A DNA stretch of 30,804 bases from Clostridia bacterium (GTDB taxonomy: Bacteria; Bacillota; Clostridia; Oscillospirales; Acutalibacteraceae): positions 1-30,804 of the forward strand of contig JAFVAZ010000076.1 in assembly GCA_017480265.1 (NCBI GenBank), read 5' to 3'. Positions 16,481 through 25,845 of the stretch are shown here, in pieces (the first letter of the stretch is position 1; each line of letters starts with the position of its first letter). The notes under the pieces were generated by a model. That model was not told the DNA's origin. It did not search any database and was given only the letters and a program-made list of their open reading frames with translations. The position numbers and the translations under genes are program-made.

Positions 16481-19400
16481 TTGAGAAGTTTAAATTCAGT
16501 ATTAGGTAAATATATTGACTTTGGCAAATTTATGGAGAGTAGTCTCATAGATGAATCTGAGGTCGATTCTATAGATATAGATTTGGCTGCAAGACAAATC
16601 GCGGTATTTGCTAAATTTTCCTATATAATATCGAAGCAAGTTATTTTTGATATAGAAAAATATTTAAAAGCAAGCTTAAATTTAAATAAAATCAAAATAA
16701 ATCCACATTTCCCCAAAGAAACGTTTCAGGGCCAATATTACAACGAAATAAAAAAAGAAATCGTAAAACACAATGCTGCAATAGTGGGGATAATGAAAGA
16801 TTCTGAAGCTAATATAAAAGACGAAAATATAATTATTTCATTAAAGCATGGGGGACTCAATTTATTATTAGAAAAAAAAATAGATAAGAAGATTAAAGAT
16901 ATAATCAAAAAAGAGTTTGATATCGATTTAAACGTAAAGTTCGAAGGCAATTTAACGTTTGACCTTAGCGATGAATCATATATCGAAAAAATTAAAACTC
17001 AAGAGGAAAAGATTCGCCGAGAAAATAATATAAAAAAAATGGAAGAATATGAAACGGAACAAAAAAATGAAAAAGAAAAGCATACAGAGAGTATTTCGTT
17101 TAGAGACCACGACCATCTGCTTCCTTCTATTGTTTTAGATACTGCTAAAATTTTAACCGGCAATCTAATCAAAGTTGCACCAACACCATTGAAAAACTTA
17201 AATGACGAAAGCGGTTTAGTCACAGTTTGGGGAGATGTGTTTTCTGTAGATATAAGGCTAACAAAAGATAAATTGAAGAAAATTTATAGCGTAAATATAA
17301 CCGACTATACAAGCTCTATAACTTTAAAAATAATTGCAAATAAAGAAAAATGGGGAATCTTTGATAGCATAAAAAAAGGTAGCACGTTATTGATCAAGGG
17401 TGACGTTAGTTTTGATAAATACGATAATGATCTGACAATCAGGCCAAAACATATAAATACGGTAGAAAAATTGAAAGTAGTAGATAATGCTGAGAAAAAA
17501 CGCGTTGAACTGCACCTTCATACAAATATGTCTGCAATGGACGGAGTGAGCGACGTAGCAAGCCTAATAGACCGAGCATATAGATGGGGGCACAAGGCCG
17601 TGGCGGTAACCGACCATGGGGTGGTACAAGCTTTCCCGGATGCTATGAATATGGTAAATAAAATACAAAAAGATGGTGGAGATATCAAGGTTATATATGG
17701 GGTGGAAGCTTACTTTATAAATGACGATGACTGTGAAAATGTAGCTAAAGAATATAAAACTTTACCATCATTTCATCAGATAATATTGGTCAAAAATAGA
17801 GTAGGATTAAAGAACCTTTATAAATTGATCTCTAAATCGCATTTGAATTACTTTTATAAAAAACCTAGAATCCCTAAAAGCGAACTAAAAAAGCATAGGG
17901 AAGGGCTTTTGATAGGGAGTGCGTGCGAAGCAGGGGAGCTCTTCAGAGCTATAGTGGGGAATAAATGCCATGAAGATCTATGCAAAATAGCAAAGTTTTA
18001 TGATTATTTGGAGATTCAACCTATTAAGAACAATATGTTCTTTATAAAAAACGGCATTGTAAAAGATGAAGAAGGATTAAAAAATTTTAACCGCACTATA
18101 GTTAACCTGGGCAAAGAGCTGAATATCCCCGTAGTGGCAACCTGTGACGTGCATTTTCTTGATCCGCATAATTCTAAATTCAGGAAAATCTTGATGGCAG
18201 GGCAAGGGTATGAAGATGCTGAAAATCAAGCTCCATTGTACCTAAGGACTACAGAGGAGATGCTAGATGAATTTGCTTACCTGGGGAAAGAGACTGCAAA
18301 AGAAATAGTCATAGAAAATACCAATAAAATCGCAGATATGGTAGAAAAGATCAAACCTATACCCGATGGAGTCTTCCCTCCGTTTATAGAAGGAGCAGAA
18401 GAGGAACTTGTTAAAATCACTTGGGAACGAGCAAAAAAAAGATACGGGGATCCTCTGCCAGATATAGTTTATGATCGTCTAGATAAAGAATTGTCCTCAA
18501 TTACGAAGCACGGCTTTTCTGTGCTTTATATGACGGCACAAAAATTAGTAGCTGATTCAGAGAAGCACGGATACTTAGTTGGCTCCAGGGGGTCGGTCGG
18601 ATCTTCATTTGTGGCAACTATGTCGGGGATCTCTGAAGTTAATCCTCTTTATCCGCACTATATATGCCCTAAATGCTGCAATAGCGAATTTATAACAGAC
18701 GGGAGTTATGGTTCGGGATTTGATCTTCCCGAGAAAAAATGTCCGATCTGCGGGACTATTTACGATAGAGATGGGCACGATATACCATTTGAAACGTTCC
18801 TTGGCTTTGATGGAGACAAGACCCCCGATATAGACCTAAATTTTTCCGGGGAATATCAAAACGACGCTCACCGCTATACGGAGAAACTATTTGGCAAAGA
18901 TAATGTCTTTAAAGCGGGGACCATTGCTACCATAGCCGAAAAAACTGGTATCGGGTTTGTAAAAAAATACGAACTAGAAAATGGCTACACACTGCACAAA
19001 GCAGAAGAATTGCGGCTGGCTCAAGGCTGTACCGGCGTTAGGAGGACTACCGGGCAACACCCCGGCGGGATGGTAGTAGTACCTAAAGGGATGGAAATTT
19101 ACGACTTTTGCCCTATTCAAAGGCCGGCTAATGACCAAAAGTCTGATAACATCACCACTCACTTCGATTTTCACTCCATTCACGATACAATCTGTAAGCT
19201 TGATGAGCTTGGGCACGATGTCCCCAGTATTTATAAATACCTTGAGGATTATACTGGGGTATCGGTGATGGATGTCCCGATGAGCGATGAAAAGGTCATG
19301 TCTCTTTTTACTTCTACGCAAGCCCTGGGGGTAAGCCCTGAAGATATTGATTCGCAAACAGGGACGTTTTCTTTACCGGAAGTAGGTACGCACTTTGTGC

Positions 19401-20254
19401 GGCAAATGCTGATGGAAGCTAAACCTAAAAACTTCTCCGATTTATTGCAGATCTCGGGGTTATCTCACGGGACGGATGTTTGGATAGATAATGCCAGGGA
19501 TTTGATAAAAAATAACGTGTGCAATATATCTCAGGTTATCGGGACAAGAGACAATATCATGACTTACCTTTTGCAAAAGGGCTTGGCGCCTCAAATGGCA
19601 TTTAAAATCATGGAAATAGTGAGAAAAGGCAAAGCGAAAAAACTCCTTACTCAGGAACACTTGGATGAAATGAAAAAACATGGTGTACCGCAGTGGTATA
19701 TTGAATCCTGCATGAAGATAAAATATATGTTCCCTAAGGCCCATGCGGCAGCTTACATGATCTCGACTTTGCGCTTAGGATGGTATAAAGTTTATAGGCC
19801 AATCGAATACTATGCAGCGTACTTTACAGTGAGAGGGGAGGACTTAGACGGAATGCTGATAATGCAAGGAAGGGAAGCTGTAAAGCGAAAAATGCGCGAA
19901 ATTGAATCTAGAGGAAAAGAAGCCAGTGCCAAAGAAACCGCAAGCTATGCTACTTTGCAAATAGTAAATGAGATGATGGCAAGGAAAATCGAAGTGCTGC
20001 CGATTGATATATATAAATCTGATGCGTATAAATTTGTAGTTGAAGATGGAAAGATACGCTTGCCGTTTTCTTCACTCGCCGGGATCGGTGAAAATGCAGC
20101 GAAGATCTTGCAAGATGCAAGGAAAGGCGGGAAGTATATCTCGGTAGATGATCTGCAAACCCGGGCAATGGCGTCTAAGACTATATTGGAAGCTCTGGAT
20201 GAAGTAGGTGCACTTAGGGATTTACCCAGAAGCAGTCAAATTTCTTTCTTTTAA
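16481..20254 (+). CDS. polC: DNA polymerase III PolC-type alpha subunit lacking the exonuclease insertion
   Basis: Main replicative polymerase of Firmicutes. Domains: N-terminal region; OB fold (about 230-320); PHP domain with HLHTN (His345), VTDHG (376-380) and CDVHF (555-559); zinc ligands Cys729, Cys732, Cys754 and Cys757; palm with DIDLNFSGEY (Asp783, Asp785); C-terminal clamp-binding QISFF at 1253-1257. After GVEAY (407-411), where PolC normally carries a DnaQ-like exonuclease beginning DxETTG, the chain runs straight to FHQIILVKN. No Exo I, II or III motif is present anywhere. The 1257 residues compare with about 1437 in Bacillus. TTG 16481 is chosen because AAGAAGG lies eight bases upstream; ATG 16421 is in frame but has no ribosome site. 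Confidence 0.93.
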   Translation: MRSLNSVLGKYIDFGKFMESSLIDESEVDSIDIDLAARQIAVFAKFSYIISKQVIFDIEKYLKASLNLNKIKINPHFPKETFQGQYYNEIKKEIVKHNAAIVGIMKDSEANIKDENIIISLKHGGLNLLLEKKIDKKIKDIIKKEFDIDLNVKFEGNLTFDLSDESYIEKIKTQEEKIRRENNIKKMEEYETEQKNEKEKHTESISFRDHDHLLPSIVLDTAKILTGNLIKVAPTPLKNLNDESGLVTVWGDVFSVDIRLTKDKLKKIYSVNITDYTSSITLKIIANKEKWGIFDSIKKGSTLLIKGDVSFDKYDNDLTIRPKHINTVEKLKVVDNAEKKRVELHLHTNMSAMDGVSDVASLIDRAYRWGHKAVAVTDHGVVQAFPDAMNMVNKIQKDGGDIKVIYGVEAYFINDDDCENVAKEYKTLPSFHQIILVKNRVGLKNLYKLISKSHLNYFYKKPRIPKSELKKHREGLLIGSACEAGELFRAIVGNKCHEDLCKIAKFYDYLEIQPIKNNMFFIKNGIVKDEEGLKNFNRTIVNLGKELNIPVVATCDVHFLDPHNSKFRKILMAGQGYEDAENQAPLYLRTTEEMLDEFAYLGKETAKEIVIENTNKIADMVEKIKPIPDGVFPPFIEGAEEELVKITWERAKKRYGDPLPDIVYDRLDKELSSITKHGFSVLYMTAQKLVADSEKHGYLVGSRGSVGSSFVATMSGISEVNPLYPHYICPKCCNSEFITDGSYGSGFDLPEKKCPICGTIYDRDGHDIPFETFLGFDGDKTPDIDLNFSGEYQNDAHRYTEKLFGKDNVFKAGTIATIAEKTGIGFVKKYELENGYTLHKAEELRLAQGCTGVRRTTGQHPGGMVVVPKGMEIYDFCPIQRPANDQKSDNITTHFDFHSIHDTICKLDELGHDVPSIYKYLEDYTGVSVMDVPMSDEKVMSLFTSTQALGVSPEDIDSQTGTFSLPEVGTHFVRQMLMEAKPKNFSDLLQISGLSHGTDVWIDNARDLIKNNVCNISQVIGTRDNIMTYLLQKGLAPQMAFKIMEIVRKGKAKKLLTQEHLDEMKKHGVPQWYIESCMKIKYMFPKAHAAAYMISTLRLGWYKVYRPIEYYAAYFTVRGEDLDGMLIMQGREAVKRKMREIESRGKEASAKETASYATLQIVNEMMARKIEVLPIDIYKSDAYKFVVEDGKIRLPFSSLAGIGENAAKILQDARKGGKYISVDDLQTRAMASKTILEALDEVGALRDLPRSSQISFF

Positions 20255-20288
20255 ATTTATACACATATGTGATTTTTCAGATCTTTTA

Positions 20289-20297
20289 TGTTATAAT
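20289..20297 (+). promoter_or_regulatory. Extended -10 promoter before the AI-2E-family gene
   Basis: TG-T-TATAAT (20289-20297) lies in the 96-base gap between polC and the transporter gene. No -35 box was recognised, so recognition would depend on the TGn extension. Confidence 0.45.
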
Positions 20298-20350
20298 TTA
20301 AAGGCGTAGTAAATAAAATTTAAAATCTTTAAAAGGGTGGATAATGTGTC

Positions 20351-21469
20351 ATGACTAAAAAAGAGTTTAAAGAAAAGTTCCTTTTAGTTTTTTTAGGTAT
20401 ACTTACCTTTTTTGCGTTAAAGAATTTTAATGCTATATGGGGGAACCTGTGCACGTTCTTTAATGCATTGCTCCCATTTATCTACGCTTTGCTTATAGCT
20501 TATATAATAAATTGGCCATACACTTTTATAAGAGAAAACTTTTTTGATAAAGTTTATAAAGATAATAAAAAACTTAGCAAGATCCTCTCCATGATAGCAG
20601 CGTACATCTTCGTTATAGGGATATTAGCGTTTTTGATAGTGATAGTAGCGCCACAGTTAATCTTGAGCTTTGAACATCTGATAAATAACATCTCGCATTA
20701 TTTAGGCATTGCAGAAGTTTATACTAAAAGAACTTTGGATTTTTTTAATCTGGATGAAGAGCAGCTATTTAATACGATCCAAAATATATTTTTGGCTGGC
20801 AATGAAAACTTAACGGTAAAGATCGTAAATCTGGCTGTGAATTTCATCAAAAATTTTGCAGTGATAATATATAACTGGACCATAGGGATTATAGCATCTA
20901 TTTACTTTTTATTTAATAAAGAAAAACTTTTGCATCAAGCAAAAAAAATATTGCGCGCCTTCTGTTCGCACAAAATATACGATGCTATCTCCTATACTAT
21001 GAGCTTAACTTGCAACTGCTTTGGGAAATTTATCATAGGCAAGATAATAGACGGCATAATAATAGGGATCCTTTGCTTTATCGGGACAACGGCACTTTTT
21101 ATACCGTATTCTGTACTTATAAGCGTTATCATAGGTGTTACTAATATTATTCCTTTTTTTGGTCCTTTTCTTGGAGCTGTTCCAAGCATTTTTATTCTGT
21201 TAATTGTCGACCCGACAAAAGCTTTGTATTTTATCATTTTTATTTTTATATTGCAGCAGATCGATGGGAATATAATAGGACCTAGGATTTTAGGGAATTC
21301 TATCGGTATTTCCGGAGTGTTTATTATGGTTAGTGTTATAGTAGGGGGCGGCCTTTGGGGCGTACCAGGGATGATATTTGGGGTGCCTATCTTTGCCGTA
21401 GCATATAGCATTATGAGCAAGATACTCAACGATAAGATTAAATCTGCACCACAAAAAGACGAAATATGA
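20351..21469 (+). CDS. AI-2E family transporter (UPF0118 membrane protein)
   Basis: The protein has 372 residues with about seven to eight membrane segments. Conserved stretches include GITNIIPFFGP-like text (here GVTNIIPFFGPFLGAVPSI), LQQIDGNIIGPRILGNSIGI, and GGGLWGVPGMIFGVPIFAV near the C-terminus, all hallmarks of the UPF0118/AI-2E transporter family (YtvI-like). Members include AI-2 exporters and ion antiporters, so the substrate cannot be told from sequence. AAAGGGTGG lies upstream of the ATG. It sits between polC and radA without clear functional linkage. Confidence 0.88.
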   Translation: MTKKEFKEKFLLVFLGILTFFALKNFNAIWGNLCTFFNALLPFIYALLIAYIINWPYTFIRENFFDKVYKDNKKLSKILSMIAAYIFVIGILAFLIVIVAPQLILSFEHLINNISHYLGIAEVYTKRTLDFFNLDEEQLFNTIQNIFLAGNENLTVKIVNLAVNFIKNFAVIIYNWTIGIIASIYFLFNKEKLLHQAKKILRAFCSHKIYDAISYTMSLTCNCFGKFIIGKIIDGIIIGILCFIGTTALFIPYSVLISVIIGVTNIIPFFGPFLGAVPSIFILLIVDPTKALYFIIFIFILQQIDGNIIGPRILGNSIGISGVFIMVSVIVGGGLWGVPGMIFGVPIFAVAYSIMSKILNDKIKSAPQKDEI

Positions 21470-21523
21470 TATTGCTTAAATTATAAAGATAGCTCAAAAG
21501 CCAGTGGTAAAAGGGAGTATATA

Positions 21524-22894
21524 ATGCCAAAAACTAAAACCGTTTGGGTATGCAATGAATGCGGATATGAAGCCATAAAGTGGCAAGGGCAATGCCCATC
21601 TTGTGGGAATTGGAATACCCTAAATGAAGAGATTAAGGAATCTGCTAAGAAGTCCAGCGACAGTATATCAAAGAATCTTAACTATTCTAGACCGTGCATA
21701 CTTGGAGATATCTCGGATAAAGACAATGAAAGGTATAAAACCGGGCTCAAAGAGTTAGATAGAGTCCTGGGCGGCGGCATAGTTAAAGGCTCTGTGATAC
21801 TGCTGGGTGGAGACCCTGGGATTGGGAAGTCGACTATTTTATTGCAAGTTTGCGAAAGCTTTGAAAAAGAAAGAAAAATACTATATGTATCCGGAGAAGA
21901 ATCTCAGCATCAAATAAAGCTTAGAGCCAATAGGTTAAACGTGAAAAATGAGAATTTATTTGTAATGGCAGCCAATGATATCGAAATTATAGCAGAAGAG
22001 ATTAAGTCCTCTATGCCGGATGTTGTTATTATTGACTCTATACAAACTATGAATCATAGCGAAATTTCTTCTACTATCGGGAGTGTTTCTCAGGTAAAAG
22101 AATGTACTAATTACATCCTGCGGATAGCTAAAACCTTGGACATTCCTATAGTGATAGTGGGGCACGTGAATAAAGATGGAGCCATAGCCGGGCCGAAGGT
22201 CCTTGAGCATATAGTGGACGCTGTGCTTTACTTTGAGGGAGACAAGCAGATGTCGTATAGGATCTTGAGGGGGATCAAAAATAGGTACGGGTCAACTAAT
22301 GAGATCGGTGTATTTAAAATGTCCGGCTTTGGTCTAGAGGAAGTAGAAAATCCATCGCTTATGCTTTTATCAGGAAGACCTAAAAACGTTTCCGGTACGT
22401 GTGTCTCTTGCGTGATGGAGGGAACGCGTCCCATTTTTGCAGAAGTTCAGGGGTTAGTTACTACTTCAAATTTTGGCAACCCCAGAAGGATGTCTACAGG
22501 GTTTGATTATAATAGGTTATCATTGATTTTAGCTGTTTTGGAAAAAAGAGCAGGGTATTTTTTTTCTAATCTAGATACCTATGTGAATGTTGTCGGAGGA
22601 TTAAAGTTGGATGAACCGGGCTCAGATTTGGCTGTTGCGCTATCTTTAATATCAAGCCTCAAAAATAAGATAATATCTGAGGATATATTGGCTTTTGGCG
22701 AGGTTGGTTTAGGGGGAGAGGTTCGCGGAGTTTCGTTTGCCTTGGATAGAGTCTTGGAAGCTGGCAGATTGGGCTTTAAAAGATGCATTATGCCTTTTCA
22801 AAATTTCAGATCTTTAAGTGCCTCAAATAATCTAAAGAGCGATATAGAATTAATAGGAGTTAAATCGATAAGAGAAGCTTTCGAAGCATTTTAA
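21524..22894 (+). CDS. radA: DNA repair protein RadA (Sms)
   Basis: The protein has 456 residues. It has an N-terminal four-cysteine zinc finger (Cys10, Cys13, Cys24, Cys27), a RecA-like ATPase core with Walker A GGDPGIGKST near 96-105 and Walker B VVIIDSIQT, the RadA-specific KNRYG motif near residue 251, and a Lon-protease-like C-terminal domain. RadA is a branch-migration helicase acting in recombination. The KNRFG consensus has a conservative Phe-to-Tyr change. It is followed 21 bases later by whiA. Confidence 0.96.
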   Translation: MPKTKTVWVCNECGYEAIKWQGQCPSCGNWNTLNEEIKESAKKSSDSISKNLNYSRPCILGDISDKDNERYKTGLKELDRVLGGGIVKGSVILLGGDPGIGKSTILLQVCESFEKERKILYVSGEESQHQIKLRANRLNVKNENLFVMAANDIEIIAEEIKSSMPDVVIIDSIQTMNHSEISSTIGSVSQVKECTNYILRIAKTLDIPIVIVGHVNKDGAIAGPKVLEHIVDAVLYFEGDKQMSYRILRGIKNRYGSTNEIGVFKMSGFGLEEVENPSLMLLSGRPKNVSGTCVSCVMEGTRPIFAEVQGLVTTSNFGNPRRMSTGFDYNRLSLILAVLEKRAGYFFSNLDTYVNVVGGLKLDEPGSDLAVALSLISSLKNKIISEDILAFGEVGLGGEVRGVSFALDRVLEAGRLGFKRCIMPFQNFRSLSASNNLKSDIELIGVKSIREAFEAF

Positions 22895-22915
22895 TAAAAT
22901 AAGGTGTGAGGTATA

Positions 22916-23833
22916 GTGTCTTTTTCTTTTAGGATAAAAAACGAGCTTTGCAAAATAGAGGAAAAAAGCTTAGAAAATAAGCTATCGGAGATTTATGGTG
23001 TTATTTTATTTTCTAAGTACTTTAAGCGTGATAATGGCGTAATCTTAAAAACTGAAAATAAAAGCATATGCGATAGATTTGCTAAGACATTTTCCTCTTG
23101 CTTTAATATTACGCCAAATGTTGAAATTCAAAAAAACACCAAGAAAAATTACACTACCCACAAGTCTCTATATACCCTCGCAATCTCTCATAAGGCAGAT
23201 AGGTTAATAATATGGAATTATTTTAACTTGGATGACTTTAGTTTTAAAGATAAGTTTATAAATTTGAAGAAGAAAATCTGTACAGTGCCTTTTTTGAGGG
23301 GAATCTTCCTGGTATGTGGGAATTTAATCGATCCTACGATAAATTATCATTTGGAGTGGAATGTAAAATCTTTACAATTGGCGGAATTGTTAAAAAATTC
23401 GCTAAGCGAGCTGGATCTAAATTTACGTGTAAATTACGTTTTTTCAAAAAATAAATATCTAGTGTATATGAAGGCATATGAGAATATTGTAGATTTCTTG
23501 ACTTTTATCGGTGTGCAAGCTAGTGTGATGGATATAATACAAGTAAAGATGCTAAAAGAAGTGCGCAACCAAATAAATAGAACCACAAACTTTGAAGCTG
23601 CCAATATAAATAAAACAGCCATTGCGGCAACAGAACAAATTTTAGCGATAAGAAAATTGAAAAAAACGAAGCGATTTGAAAAATTGACCCCGGAACTAAA
23701 GGAACTAGCCAATCTTAGATTGAATAACCCGCAGATGTCGCTGAAGGAATTGGGCGAAAACCTTTCTGGTAAGCTAACTCGCTTTAGTGTTAACTATAGG
23801 TTGAAAAAAATCGTAGCTTTTGCGAAGAGTTGA
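22916..23833 (+). CDS. whiA: DNA-binding protein WhiA
   Basis: The protein has 305 residues, close to the usual 310-320. An N-terminal domain related to LAGLIDADG homing nucleases starts SFSFRIKNELCKIEEK and includes FLRGIFLVCGNLIDP. The C-terminal helix-turn-helix region holds KELANLRLNNPQMSLKELGE and FSVNYRLKKI. WhiA controls sporulation in actinobacteria and division and chromosome functions in Bacillus. The start is GTG 22916 with GTGAGGT upstream. The usual rapZ and yvcK neighbours are absent here. Confidence 0.93.
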   Translation: MSFSFRIKNELCKIEEKSLENKLSEIYGVILFSKYFKRDNGVILKTENKSICDRFAKTFSSCFNITPNVEIQKNTKKNYTTHKSLYTLAISHKADRLIIWNYFNLDDFSFKDKFINLKKKICTVPFLRGIFLVCGNLIDPTINYHLEWNVKSLQLAELLKNSLSELDLNLRVNYVFSKNKYLVYMKAYENIVDFLTFIGVQASVMDIIQVKMLKEVRNQINRTTNFEAANINKTAIAATEQILAIRKLKKTKRFEKLTPELKELANLRLNNPQMSLKELGENLSGKLTRFSVNYRLKKIVAFAKS

Positions 23834-23858
23834 AGTTTGCGTTTTTTTGATGTATAAT
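23830..23858 (+). promoter_or_regulatory. Promoter for the tyrosine recombinase
   Basis: TTGAAG (23830-23835), a 17-base spacer and TATAAT (23853-23858) form a plausible sigma-A promoter starting at the end of whiA. The expected start site falls inside the palindrome at 23860-23891. Confidence 0.55.
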
Positions 23859-23859
23859 A

Positions 23860-23891
23860 CAATTATACAAAATAGTTATTTTGTATAATTG
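23860..23891. repeat. Perfect 15-bp palindrome at the recombinase transcription start
   Basis: CAATTATACAAAATA (23860-23874) and TATTTTGTATAATTG (23877-23891) are exact complements separated by GT. It contains outward-facing TATAAT-like boxes on both strands and lies between the promoter and the ribosome site of the recombinase gene, so it fits an operator or a 5'-end RNA hairpin. Its outer eight bases, AATTATAC, are the same as in the dxr palindrome. Confidence 0.6.
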
Positions 23892-23927
23892 CAAATGTTT
23901 ATTCTTCTCGGAGAAAGGATTTATAAA

Positions 23928-24917
23928 ATGAAAGTAAAAATAATTACAAACGATACGCCCCAAATAATCAAAGAATTCCTAAGCTATATGCAGGTAGTTA
24001 AAGGGAAATCTAAGAAAACTGTAGATGAGTACTTTTTAGACCTTCGGACATTCTTTAGGTACATTAAGTTAAAGAAGAACCTTGTTGCTCTTTCAGAATC
24101 AGATTTTGCAGAGATTTCTATCTCAGATATCTCGTTAGATCTTATTAAGGAAATTACGCTTACGGACGTTTATGATTTTTTCAATTACTTGTGTGATAAT
24201 CGGAAAAATAACGCCTCGACCAGAGCCAGAAAAGTTTCCGCCCTTAGGTCATTTTTTAATTACCTTGCCGATAAAACACATCAGATAAATGAAAATCCGA
24301 TCAAAGATTTAGATACCCCCAAGAGAAAGGCTGCATTACCTAAATTTTTAACATTAGAAGAAAGTTTGGAATTATTAAAAACGGTAAAAGGTCCCTACAA
24401 AGAGCGAGACTATTGTATTTTGACGTTATTTTTGAACTGTGGGATGAGGCTTTCTGAACTTGTTAACATAGATCTCTATGATATACGAGACGATGGCACC
24501 GTCAGATTGACCGGCAAAGGCAATAAAGAAAGAGTGATATATTTGAATCAAGCCTGCATAGAAGCAATACAGAACTATTTAAAGGTCCGATCCGTAGAAG
24601 GCGTCAGAGATCGGCAAGCGCTCTTTATAAGTAAACAAAAAAAACGCATCAGTCCTAAAACTGTGCAAGCTCTAGTATACAAATATTTAACTGCAGCCAA
24701 GCTCGATAACCACGGCTTCTCTGTGCATAAATTGCGCCATACTGCAGCTACGCTCATGTATCAACACGGAAATGTGGATATAAGAATTTTAAAAGACATT
24801 CTAGGACACAGCAACCTCGGCACAACGGAAATTTACACGCACCTTTCCAGTAAACAAATGAAGAAAGCTGCATCGGCGAACCCTTTGGCCAAGCTTGCTA
24901 AAAACACAAATACATAG
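23928..24917 (+). CDS. Tyrosine recombinase, XerC/XerD type
   Basis: The protein has 329 residues. An N-terminal SAM-like core-binding domain (about 8-115) is followed by the catalytic domain. All active-site residues are present: Arg174 (CGMRLSEL), Lys197 (GKGNKER), His267 and Arg270 (HKLRH), His293 (LGHSN) and the nucleophile Tyr303 (EIYTHLS). Length and layout fit a chromosomal Xer recombinase resolving dimers at dif rather than a phage integrase, and no mobile element surrounds it. The frame extends to 23889, but GGAGAAAGGA (23910-23919) supports ATG 23928. A dif site was not found. Confidence 0.92.
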   Translation: MKVKIITNDTPQIIKEFLSYMQVVKGKSKKTVDEYFLDLRTFFRYIKLKKNLVALSESDFAEISISDISLDLIKEITLTDVYDFFNYLCDNRKNNASTRARKVSALRSFFNYLADKTHQINENPIKDLDTPKRKAALPKFLTLEESLELLKTVKGPYKERDYCILTLFLNCGMRLSELVNIDLYDIRDDGTVRLTGKGNKERVIYLNQACIEAIQNYLKVRSVEGVRDRQALFISKQKKRISPKTVQALVYKYLTAAKLDNHGFSVHKLRHTAATLMYQHGNVDIRILKDILGHSNLGTTEIYTHLSSKQMKKAASANPLAKLAKNTNT

Positions 24918-24928
24918 AGAAATCGCCC

Positions 24929-25654
24929 TTATGCTTTAAATAAATTGCTATTCAGGATGCCACAGTAGATGGAAAACGCCATTTTTAATCTATAGTCTTC
25001 TTGCGTTAATTTATCCAATTCTTCTTCATTAGACATAAAGCCACATTCTACAATGACCGCAGGGACATTAGAATTGTGCAGAATATAAATATTTTTGGCA
25101 GCGGGTTTGACTTCGCGATCGTTTTCCGGTTGGAGTAAACTTTTAACGGATAATTGAATGCTTTTTGCTAATATTTCACTCCATTCATTATTTTTTGAAA
25201 AAAACACTTGTGTACCGGAATATTTTTTTTCCGGGAATTTATTTTGATGAATACTGATCAAAACGTTACCGGGCGCAGAATTAATTAATTTTAATCTATT
25301 TTTCATGTCAGATGCTTTCTTTTGGCGTAGATTTTTATTTTTTCCCTTGTCATAAATCGATACGTCCCCTACCCTAGTCATCAATATTTTGAAACCGGAA
25401 GACACCAACATATCTTTTAATTTGAGTGCTATATCTAGGTTTATATCTTTTTCTAGGATTTTATTTTCTGCTACAGCCCCGCTATCCTCTCCGCCGTGTC
25501 CGGCGTCGATGACTATGGTATCAAATGTATGGTTCGGCAGATTGGATACCATCTTTGTCGATTTTATAAATAAATCCCCTAACAAAATTGCAAATATTAA
25601 AAGCACTAAGATCAAAACAAAATAAAAAAACATATCTCTGTAAGCTTTCCGCAT
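24929..25654 (-). CDS. cwlD: N-acetylmuramoyl-L-alanine amidase CwlD-like (Amidase_3)
   Basis: The protein has 241 residues, with one N-terminal membrane segment (about 9-27) followed by an Amidase_3 domain. Zinc ligands are His53 (DAGHGG), Glu68 and His136 (SIHQN), and the catalytic Glu203 lies in VECGFMSN. CwlD removes peptides from muramic acid during spore cortex synthesis; the assignment rests on size, anchor and context among sporulation genes. A GTG at 25666 is in frame, but it lies inside the GAGGTG ribosome site, so ATG 25654 is preferred. It converges on the recombinase gene with only 11 bases between stops. Confidence 0.88.
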   Translation of the reverse strand: MRKAYRDMFFYFVLILVLLIFAILLGDLFIKSTKMVSNLPNHTFDTIVIDAGHGGEDSGAVAENKILEKDINLDIALKLKDMLVSSGFKILMTRVGDVSIYDKGKNKNLRQKKASDMKNRLKLINSAPGNVLISIHQNKFPEKKYSGTQVFFSKNNEWSEILAKSIQLSVKSLLQPENDREVKPAAKNIYILHNSNVPAVIVECGFMSNEEELDKLTQEDYRLKMAFSIYCGILNSNLFKA

Positions 25655-25775
25655 ATAAGCGTTCACCTCAGAGTAATTTTATTTAAGGCATTAAAAAATT
25701 AGAACCGAGCCTAAAAATCTATTTCCCCTCCCCTATTTTCTAAAGTCCATTTTATCTTGCAATGTAAGTATTTTA

Positions 25776-25804
25776 TTGATTGTTCTTTGCTTTTAAGATA
25801 TAAT
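25776..25804 (+). promoter_or_regulatory. Sigma-A promoter of the LCP gene
   Basis: TTGATT (25776-25781), a 17-base spacer and a perfect TATAAT (25799-25804) precede the LCP start by 41 bases. Confidence 0.75.
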
Positions 25805-25845
25805 ACTAATAAAAATCGATCATTTGAAAAAGTAGGGATAACAAA

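Noticed and set aside
23928..24917. Integrase of a mobile element
   Set aside because: Length and catalytic layout fit a chromosomal Xer recombinase. The flanking genes (radA, whiA, cwlD) are housekeeping or sporulation genes, and no attachment repeats were seen.
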